DNA from: Candidatus Zipacnadia bacterium
GTDB lineage: Bacteria > Armatimonadota > Zipacnadia > Zipacnadales > Zipacnadaceae
DNA length: 6,428 nucleotides
Reading direction: 5' to 3'
NCBI GenBank assembly: GCA_029821515.1
Contig: JALGTD010000119.1
Location: 1 to 6,428 of the forward strand
The position numbers were made by a program, and so were the translations under genes. Below, in pieces: positions 1 to 5,224 of the stretch (positions within the stretch are counted from its first letter, which is position 1; each line of letters begins with the position of its first letter). The notes below the pieces were generated by a model. It did no database searches and had not been told where the DNA came from. It worked only from the letters and a program-made list of their open reading frames with translations.

Positions 1-119
1 TCCCACATGATCCGATAAGTCTTACCCAACCGACCTGGTGGCTTATCCGCAGAAAAAACCACGTTCGCTAAGCTCAAGACAAGCAGCAATACGGCACAAG
101 CGGTGGTGATTTGCAACAT
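1..119 (-). CDS. N-terminus of a secreted glycosidase-like protein (partial; homologous to the gene at 5225)
   Basis: This is an incomplete gene whose remainder lies beyond the left edge; 39 codons and two bases are present. The start is an ATG at 117-119 (minus strand), six bases after AAGGAGAG. Residues 1-23 form a classic signal peptide: short n-region, then a hydrophobic stretch rich in A, V and L (A-V-L-L-L-V-L-S-L-A), ending V-F-S-A before D24, so the protein is probably exported. What follows, K-P-P-G-R-L-G-K-T-Y-R-I-M-W, matches residues 3-16 of the protein starting at 5225 (K-P-S-G-R-L-Q-R-K-Y-R-I-M-W). I therefore infer the same family, a TIM-barrel glycosidase-like protein, here in a secreted form. 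It follows the aldo/keto reductase by 86 bases on the same strand with no promoter visible between, so cotranscription is likely. Catalytic residues are outside the window, so function rests on homology to the right-hand gene only. Confidence 0.8.
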   Translation of the reverse strand, partial: MLQITTACAVLLLVLSLANVVFSADKPPGRLGKTYRIMW

Positions 120-125
120 TGTAAT

Positions 126-133
126 CTCTCCTT
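126..133 (-). promoter_or_regulatory. Ribosome binding site of the left partial gene
   Basis: AAGGAGAG on the minus strand, six bases before the ATG. It fixes the start of the short reading frame that leaves the window and supports it as a real gene despite only 39 visible codons. Confidence 0.75.
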
Positions 134-205
134 GAATAATGCGATGATTTCCGCCGGCCATCTGCCGTGCAAATCAGGAATCAGGCCCATATGGATGAGT
201 CCCAC

Positions 206-1225
206 TTATCCCAGACTGCTCCGCTCGGCGCCCGGCGGTGTGGAGCCATCAATGAGCTTATGAGCACGCCACTTGCCCGCATTTGCTGCAACCCGGGCTG
301 GGGCGTGAATGATCCGGTCACGCCAGCCACTCAGACTGCTGCCCGGCGGCGCGATCTCGTCTATATTAGCCAACTCCTCCGGCGTGAGCTGGACCTCGCA
401 GGCCTTGACTGCTGAGCGCACATACTCCACCGTCCGGCAGCCGACTATCGCGGAAGTGATAAACGGCTGCTGCATCACCCACGCGAGTGTATACTCGGCC
501 ACTGTGCAGCCTTTTCCCTCCGCCAGCGGCCGCAGCTTCTCGACCACCTCGTACTCCTCTGGCGCCAGGTCTTCCTGGCTGCGCTTGCCCGAGAAAACGC
601 CTCGATATAGGGGCGAGAAAGTGCACAGCCCAATCCCATGTCGCAAGCACATCCACGCCAGGTCATTCTCCAGACTGCGCTCCATCAGATGATACGGTGG
701 CTGCTCAGCAACCGTCTGGGGCCAGCCGTGCTGCTTCGCAAGCATCAGGAACTCAACGATCAGCGTCGCCGGCCACTTGGAGGTACCCACATACAGGATT
801 TTCCCCTGCTTCACCAGCGCGTCCAGCGTCTGCAGAGTCTCCTCCAGCGGGGTAGTAGGATCAAGCACGTGCAGGTAGTACAGGTCAATACGGTCAGTCT
901 GTAGACGGCGCAGACTGGACTCAACCGCCCGAGTCAGGTGATAGCGGCTGGCACCCCAATCGTTGGGGCCATCACCCATCTTCCAGACGCCTTTTGTTGC
1001 CAGTACCACCTCATCGCGCCGACCGTTCTCGGCAAGGGCGTTGCCGATGTACTGCTCCGAGGGCCCATAGCAGTCGGCGCTGTCAATAAAGTTGACCCCC
1101 AGGTCAATTGCTTCATTGACAATACGGATGGCTTCAGCCTCATCTGTTTTGCCGCCGAAGCTCATTGTTCCCAAGCTGACCGGTGAGACGCGCATTCCAC
1201 TACGCCCAAGCTGTCGGTATTCCAT
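206..1225 (-). CDS. Aldo/keto reductase (complete)
   Basis: This is a 339-residue NAD(P)H-dependent oxidoreductase of the aldo/keto reductase superfamily, a cytoplasmic (beta/alpha)8 barrel that reduces carbonyl groups or oxidises the corresponding alcohols. The N terminus (M-E-Y-R-Q-L-G-R-S-G, then G-T-M-S-F-G-G) is typical. The catalytic tetrad is complete: D48 and Y53 in F-I-D-S-A-D-C-Y-G, K78 in L-A-T-K-G, and H119 in Y-Y-L-H. Cofactor-loop features are present: V-G-T-S-K-W near residue 147 and S-A-I-V-G-C-R-T towards the C terminus. Length is normal for the family, with a short polar tail after the last barrel helix. The ATG at 1223-1225 is preceded by TAGGAG at five bases. Reductases of this type often sit beside uncharacterised glycosidase genes in environmental bacteria, so a sugar or sugar-derived ketone is a reasonable substrate, but that is inference. 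Transcription probably starts at the consensus promoter at 1311-1340. Confidence 0.95.
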   Translation of the reverse strand: MEYRQLGRSGMRVSPVSLGTMSFGGKTDEAEAIRIVNEAIDLGVNFIDSADCYGPSEQYIGNALAENGRRDEVVLATKGVWKMGDGPNDWGASRYHLTRAVESSLRRLQTDRIDLYYLHVLDPTTPLEETLQTLDALVKQGKILYVGTSKWPATLIVEFLMLAKQHGWPQTVAEQPPYHLMERSLENDLAWMCLRHGIGLCTFSPLYRGVFSGKRSQEDLAPEEYEVVEKLRPLAEGKGCTVAEYTLAWVMQQPFITSAIVGCRTVEYVRSAVKACEVQLTPEELANIDEIAPPGSSLSGWRDRIIHAPARVAANAGKWRAHKLIDGSTPPGAERSSLG

Positions 1226-1230
1226 CGCAA

Positions 1231-1236
1231 CTCCTA
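1231..1236 (-). promoter_or_regulatory. Ribosome binding site of the aldo/keto reductase
   Basis: TAGGAG on the minus strand, five bases before the ATG at 1225. It confirms the chosen start, which also gives the normal family N terminus. Confidence 0.75.
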
Positions 1237-1310
1237 CTGACTGTCAATTTGTGATGTTTCAACTGTAATAGTTCGTTGTAGTGAGAGACCGTTGCAAAAG
1301 CTACTCATGT

Positions 1311-1340
1311 ATTATAGAGAGGGGGGGGGCTTGCTGTCAA
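1311..1340 (-). promoter_or_regulatory. Consensus sigma70 promoter, leftward, with a nine-base C tract in its spacer
   Basis: Read on the minus strand, TTGACA (1340-1335) and TATAAT (1316-1311) both match the sigma70 consensus at all six positions and are separated by 18 bases. Transcription would start near 1304, leaving a leader of about 80 bases before the aldo/keto reductase. The spacer contains nine consecutive C residues on this strand (G on the plus strand, 1321-1329). The optimum spacer is 17, so a change in tract length would be expected to alter promoter strength. The match is very unlikely by chance at this location, between divergent genes. Confidence 0.7.
1321..1329. repeat. Homopolymer of nine G (plus strand) inside a promoter spacer
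   Basis: A mononucleotide run of nine G, preceded by a short GA-rich stretch (TATAGAGA). It lies wholly between the -35 and -10 boxes of the leftward promoter. Such runs are prone to slipped-strand replication errors and also to sequencing errors, so the length in this assembly may not be exact. Confidence 0.85.
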
Positions 1341-1359
1341 TGGAGTGGTGTGATAGAAT
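1331..1359 (+). promoter_or_regulatory. Sigma70-like extended -10 promoter, rightward
   Basis: TTGCTG (1331-1336), a 17-base spacer, then TAGAAT (1354-1359; five of six consensus bases) directly preceded by TGA, giving the TGn of an extended -10. The -35 is weak (three of six), which an extended -10 can offset. The predicted start near 1366 leaves a leader of about 87 bases before the gene at 1454. Its -35 overlaps the -35 of the leftward promoter by two bases, so polymerase could hardly occupy both at once. Confidence 0.5.
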
Positions 1360-1440
1360 AATAGGCAGTAGTTGAACATTATTCTGTGGCAATGGTGCTT
1401 GGGCTTACGCAAGGCGAATACACCGCAGAGCATCTAAGTT

Positions 1441-1445
1441 AGGAG
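1441..1445 (+). promoter_or_regulatory. Ribosome binding site of the 570-aa secreted protein
   Basis: AGGAG eight bases before the ATG at 1454. It supports this start, which also places the signal peptide at the very N terminus. Confidence 0.7.
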
Positions 1446-1453
1446 AAGTCGAA

Positions 1454-3166
1454 ATGTTTACACAGATCGCGTGCAAGTTGGTACTGTTGTTAACAATTGT
1501 TTGCGTAGTCTATTCGACTGGCTACACAGATGATGAGAGTACGCGCTTTGTCATCCGCGGGCCGCAGCGCGTTACCGATGGTTGGATCAGTCTGGATAGT
1601 GCCTCTTTCGGGGACCCGGAGCTTGTCGCCAGCGGCAGTGCTTGGTCGAACTACTGGCGGGTGCTGGTGAAGTTTAACCTGGGCGAAATCAGTCCGGCCC
1701 GGTACGGTCGGGTGGAGCGCGCGATATTGCGCCTCCATGCCACACAGGCGGCCAACGGGGATGAGCATGAGACAACGGTGGCTGCCGTGGCCGTGCCCTG
1801 GACGACTGACGCAACCTGGTCAACCCGAGACGGTAACAATGCCTGGCCGCAGAAGCAGCACAGCAACATTGACTACGCGATGGTCGTGGCCGATTCACTC
1901 TCGCGAGTGATCACCGAACCTGGCGTTGTCCAATTCGACGTGACCAACATAGTTGACGCGTGGCTTTACCAGGGAGCCCAGAACAACGGTTTCCTGATCC
2001 GGACCGGTGAGACCATCTTCGGCAAGCCCGGCGCAGGCACATGGCAGCTCGTCTTCGCCAGCAGCGAGGCGGACGAGGGCGGGCCGGAATTGGTAGTTGA
2101 GTTGGCGGGCACTGTGCCCACCCCGGAAGAAGCACACGAGCGCGCACTTGCATTGTACCCCTCGCCGCTCCTGCCCCCGGTGAAAGACCCCTACCTCTTT
2201 GCCTGGTATCCGCTCGATAGGCGAGATCTGGCGCAGCGGTTGGTGGCTGCCAATCTGACGACGTACTCCAGCCAGGAGACCTGGCTGTACCCGCGTGGAG
2301 TCATGAACCTGGGCTGGGGGGAAGGAGGGCCGGCCGGCTGGCTGGCTACGGAGGAAGCTTGGGTGGGGTATTATGTGGGGCTAGCGGAGCGATACCCGAT
2401 GGGGTATTGCATGCACGAGTGGCATATGTCCTCGGACAGTCCGGATGCCCAGTGGGCCGTCGCGGCAGTGCGTGAGGCCGAGCGGCGGTATCCCGAGAGC
2501 TACTCGGCTTTCTACTATCAAGGTCAGGAGGAAATGGCTAAGCTGGCCGCCGAGGGCGTCCTCGACCTTCTTATCCTCCAGGGCTACACGAACGTGCACA
2601 AGCAGTTCGGGCCGATCAGTACGTTTGCCATTGGCATGGGTGGCATCAAGCAGCGCATTGACGTGGCCCGGGAGGCCGGTGCCCTCGAGCGAACCATCGT
2701 CATGCTCGGCCATATCTGCAAACCCGACGACTACCACCCCGGGTATGAGCTGACGGCTGAGATGGTTGACCAGCAGATTGCGGAACTGCGTGCCTACGCC
2801 CCCGAGATGCCGGGCATAGCTTTCTACTTCGTCGGGGGCGACGAGCTGGCCGTGCAGTGTGACGAGCTGGCTCGCAAGCACTTCGTGGATCCGGCTCCCG
2901 AGGTGCTGATCGCCGAGCCGGCGTTTGCGGCCGAGCTGACCGCGACCCACGTCACCGTGCGGGCGGAAGCCCAGGCCAAAGGCGAACGCACCGTTCGCCA
3001 GTACCGCTGGTTCATTGACAACCGCCTGGTGGCCGAGACTGAGCAGCCCTCGTATGTTTGGGACCTACGCGGGGAGGCCAATGGCTACCACTTTATCACG
3101 GTGCACGCAGTGGACAGCGCCTACAACCGCGCTGCCGCCCAGGTTCTGGTGACCATTGCGCGTTAG
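1454..3166 (+). CDS. Secreted multidomain protein: DNRLRE/CBM96-like domain, unclassified central domain, Ig-like domain
   Basis: A 570-residue exported protein. Residues 1-20 carry a signal peptide (K8, then hydrophobic L-V-L-L-L-T-I-V-C-V-V-Y); the cleavage site is not obvious. Residues about 32-218 resemble the DNRLRE / CBM96 family (beta-sandwich, carbohydrate-binding in characterised members): R-V-L-V-K-F-N-L (69-76), E-R-A-I-L-R-L-H-A (88-96), W-T-T-D-A-T-W (116-122) and F-D-V-T-N-I-V-D-A-W followed by N-N-G-F-L-I (161-182). Residues about 245-480 form a central alpha/beta region that could be a TIM barrel but fits no family I recognise; notable motifs are H-E-W-H (321-324), D371, H-I-C-K-P-D-D-Y-H (420-428) and V-G-G-D-E (460-464). 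Residues about 485-570 look like a bacterial Ig-like domain (R-W-F-I-D-N-R-L-V, then H-F-I-T-V-H-A-V-D). It probably acts on or binds a polysaccharide outside the cytoplasm; catalysis is not shown. The DUF4838-type gene follows after 184 bases with no terminator or promoter seen. Confidence 0.85.
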   Translation: MFTQIACKLVLLLTIVCVVYSTGYTDDESTRFVIRGPQRVTDGWISLDSASFGDPELVASGSAWSNYWRVLVKFNLGEISPARYGRVERAILRLHATQAANGDEHETTVAAVAVPWTTDATWSTRDGNNAWPQKQHSNIDYAMVVADSLSRVITEPGVVQFDVTNIVDAWLYQGAQNNGFLIRTGETIFGKPGAGTWQLVFASSEADEGGPELVVELAGTVPTPEEAHERALALYPSPLLPPVKDPYLFAWYPLDRRDLAQRLVAANLTTYSSQETWLYPRGVMNLGWGEGGPAGWLATEEAWVGYYVGLAERYPMGYCMHEWHMSSDSPDAQWAVAAVREAERRYPESYSAFYYQGQEEMAKLAAEGVLDLLILQGYTNVHKQFGPISTFAIGMGGIKQRIDVAREAGALERTIVMLGHICKPDDYHPGYELTAEMVDQQIAELRAYAPEMPGIAFYFVGGDELAVQCDELARKHFVDPAPEVLIAEPAFAAELTATHVTVRAEAQAKGERTVRQYRWFIDNRLVAETEQPSYVWDLRGEANGYHFITVHAVDSAYNRAAAQVLVTIAR

Positions 3167-3340
3167 CTGCGTTTGGGATATGCCAGACTGTCGAACACGT
3201 TGGCCAAGCCCGGCGTCAGAGTAGCCGTGGACCGCCTTTCTCGGCAGTGAAGAGATTCTGCCAGGGGAGATTCCCGGCTAACCCAGCCTTTGCACGCCGT
3301 GTCTGTGTCGCTCAGATGTCGCTGACCACCAATTCGCAAC

Positions 3341-3346
3341 GGAGGT
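3341..3346 (+). promoter_or_regulatory. Ribosome binding site of the DUF4838-like gene
   Basis: GGAGGT four bases before the ATG at 3351, a strong anti-SD match with slightly short spacing. It rules out a longer N-terminal extension and hence a hidden signal peptide. The 184-base gap upstream (3167-3350) shows no convincing promoter, terminator or small gene; the only hairpin noted is a five-pair GGCAG/CTGCC stem without a T run. Confidence 0.75.
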
Positions 3347-3350
3347 TACC

Positions 3351-5144
3351 ATGTCTACAGTCACGGCTGGCAGTGTCCCCATTACTCACATCTACTACCC
3401 GCACAATGCAGCCACGCCGATACGCTTTGCCGCAGAGGAGTTGTGTCGTTACCTGCAGGTCTCACTTGGCGTTAACCTGATGCTTGGCGAAGGCATGGCA
3501 GAACGCGGAAGTTTCTTCCTCACCACACCTGAGCTGACTGAGGAGGCATCTGACGTGGTAGGTTCATTTCCAGATCGGCAGTACGATCGCTGTGCCATCG
3601 CTGCACACGATGGTGTGGTCTGGCTGGTTGGTGAGAACCCGAGGTCGGTGCTTTACGCCGTGTACGACTTGCTCCGGGAGAAGCTGGGAGCTTCCTTCTT
3701 TGCGCCCGGGCCAGAGCACGAAGTCGTTCCTCAGGCTGATCAGCTTTCCTTCGGTGACAACGAGATATTGGTGCGTGGTTCCGCCTTTGCTTTACGTGAT
3801 TATGGTGGTTCGTTCTCGGCAGAGCTGATCGACTTCACGACCAAGAACCGGCTTAACCTCGTCATTGCCTCTGATTACCACGATGTCCCCCTGGCCGAAA
3901 TACGTCGCCGCGGCCTGCTTCTGCGGGGTCCCGGCCATATCTGGGCGCGCTTGCTTCCTGATGAGAGCTTGTTCAACGAGCATCCTGAATACTTCCCCTT
4001 GCAGGATGGTGAACGCAAACCTAATGGTCGCACCGCCTGCTTCTCGAATCCGGAAGTGCGCCGTATCTTCCGGGAGAACTTGCGCGCCTATCTGCGCGAA
4101 TTCCCGCACTGGGACATTTTCGCATTCTGGGCCGAAGACACCCAAGATCCGTACTACTGTAGCTGTCCTGATTGTGCGCAGATGTCCCTGCCCGACTGGT
4201 ATGTGCTCCTGGTCAACGAGGCTGCAGAAGTCCTCGCCGAGGAGCTTCCCCATGCCCATCTGGAGTTCATTGGTTATCACGGCACCCGGGAGGTGCCGAC
4301 TCGAAAGTGGCATCTGTTTGAAAATGGCCAGAGAATGCTGTTTGACTTCTGTGGGGGATACACCCGCGATATCTATCATCCGCTGGCCACTGGTACAGGA
4401 GGCAGCGCGAAGGTCTACGGGATGTATCGTAATTGGCTCGAGTACCTGGAGGAGATTGGCTTCCAGGGGCAACGCCTGCTTATGGAGTACTACAACCTGT
4501 GCGAATGGCCCAACCAGGGACCTCGGGGGCGGGCCCTGCTCTGGCCCTTGGAAGTGATTCGCGAGGACACCCAGGCTTATCTGCAGGACGGCTGGGACGG
4601 GCTCAGTGACTGGTTCTGCCAGCAGCGCCAATGCTTCCCCTCGCCCTTCTACGTTTGGGCTTGGCTCCAGTTTTATACCGACCCAACCATCACCGTGGAG
4701 GCCTTAAAAGACACCTTCTATCCCAGCTACTTCGGCTCGGTTGGCGAGGCAGTGCGTGAGTATATGGACGTGCTTGAGGATACCATGCACGCACGGACCT
4801 CAGCGGAAAATCTCGAGCAGGTACGCGCCCTGGCTGCGCGGCTCGAAGCCATCCCGGATCCTGGAGATGCCCAGATAGAGCGTCGCCTGCGCACTTTGCG
4901 CATACACCACGAATACTGTGTGCTGCTCAAGGAGATCTTCCTGGCCTTTATCGGGGGCGACGCGGCCCAGTGGAATGCCTTAGAGCAACCCTTCCGCGAT
5001 TTCTTCGAAGTCACACATCGCGAGGCGCTGGCAAGTGAGTTGATTCAGTGCCCGCCTAATTGGGCACACACCTGGTATGACTGGCTTGCGAACGGTACTC
5101 GGGGTCAGCTCGAAACACTCGTACAGGACGACACCCTGCACTGA
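3351..5144 (+). CDS. DUF4838-like glycosidase-type protein, apparently cytoplasmic
   Basis: A 597-residue protein. Residues about 10-130 resemble the non-catalytic alpha/beta domain preceding the barrel in GH67/GH20-type glycosidases: R-F-A-A-E-E-L-C-R-Y-L, then G-E-N-P-R-S-V-L-Y-A-V-Y-D-L-L-R-E and G-A-S-F-F-A-P-G-P-E. Residues about 140-430 match the DUF4838 pattern: G-P-G-H-I-W (H196), N-E-H-P-E-Y-F (H211), S-N-P-E-V-R-R (232-238), F-A-F-W-A-E-D (W260, E262, D263) and Y-C-S-C-P-D-C (C270, C272, C275). The C-terminal part is largely helical and includes F-Y-P-S-Y-F-G, as in the family's end region. DUF4838 proteins are generally taken as putative glycoside hydrolases, but I know of no settled reaction. 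E262/D263 are candidate acids and the Cys cluster could bind metal; both are inference. No signal peptide or membrane segment is present, unlike the preceding gene product, so it should act on imported sugar. The reading frame is intact. Confidence 0.85.
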   Translation: MSTVTAGSVPITHIYYPHNAATPIRFAAEELCRYLQVSLGVNLMLGEGMAERGSFFLTTPELTEEASDVVGSFPDRQYDRCAIAAHDGVVWLVGENPRSVLYAVYDLLREKLGASFFAPGPEHEVVPQADQLSFGDNEILVRGSAFALRDYGGSFSAELIDFTTKNRLNLVIASDYHDVPLAEIRRRGLLLRGPGHIWARLLPDESLFNEHPEYFPLQDGERKPNGRTACFSNPEVRRIFRENLRAYLREFPHWDIFAFWAEDTQDPYYCSCPDCAQMSLPDWYVLLVNEAAEVLAEELPHAHLEFIGYHGTREVPTRKWHLFENGQRMLFDFCGGYTRDIYHPLATGTGGSAKVYGMYRNWLEYLEEIGFQGQRLLMEYYNLCEWPNQGPRGRALLWPLEVIREDTQAYLQDGWDGLSDWFCQQRQCFPSPFYVWAWLQFYTDPTITVEALKDTFYPSYFGSVGEAVREYMDVLEDTMHARTSAENLEQVRALAARLEAIPDPGDAQIERRLRTLRIHHEYCVLLKEIFLAFIGGDAAQWNALEQPFRDFFEVTHREALASELIQCPPNWAHTWYDWLANGTRGQLETLVQDDTLH

Positions 5145-5150
5145 TTGCGG

Positions 5151-5180
5151 TTGACCTGCTGCAACAGTCTCTGATTAAAT
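5151..5180 (+). promoter_or_regulatory. Possible weak promoter before the right-hand TIM-barrel gene
   Basis: TTGACC (5151-5156; five of six) and TTAAAT (5175-5180; four of six) with an 18-base spacer, in the 80-base gap after the DUF4838-like gene. It could give this gene its own transcript, but the match is modest and readthrough from upstream is equally possible. Confidence 0.25.
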
Positions 5181-5211
5181 ACTAAGTCTGGCAGTCTGAG
5201 CGAAAACCCCC

Positions 5212-5217
5212 AGGAGG
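5212..5217 (+). promoter_or_regulatory. Ribosome binding site of the right-hand TIM-barrel gene
   Basis: AGGAGG seven bases before the ATG at 5225, near optimal. It shows that translation is meant to begin here, upstream of the frameshift, and not at the internal ATG at 5370 in the other frame. Confidence 0.8.
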
Positions 5218-5224
5218 GATTATC

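Noticed and set aside
2381..2950. Minus-strand open frame of 189 codons inside the 570-aa gene
   Set aside because: Shadow of the real gene; no recognisable domain.
3242..3262. Terminator between the 570-aa gene and the DUF4838-like gene (GGCAG/CTGCC stem)
   Set aside because: Only five base pairs with a ten-base loop and no following T run.
3865..4557. Plus-strand open frame of 230 codons in another frame of the DUF4838-like gene
   Set aside because: Low-complexity composition rich in S, R, C and P, and fully inside the real coding frame.
3792..4631. Minus-strand open frame of 279 codons inside the DUF4838-like gene
   Set aside because: It is a shadow of an intact gene with family motifs on the other strand; no motif of its own.
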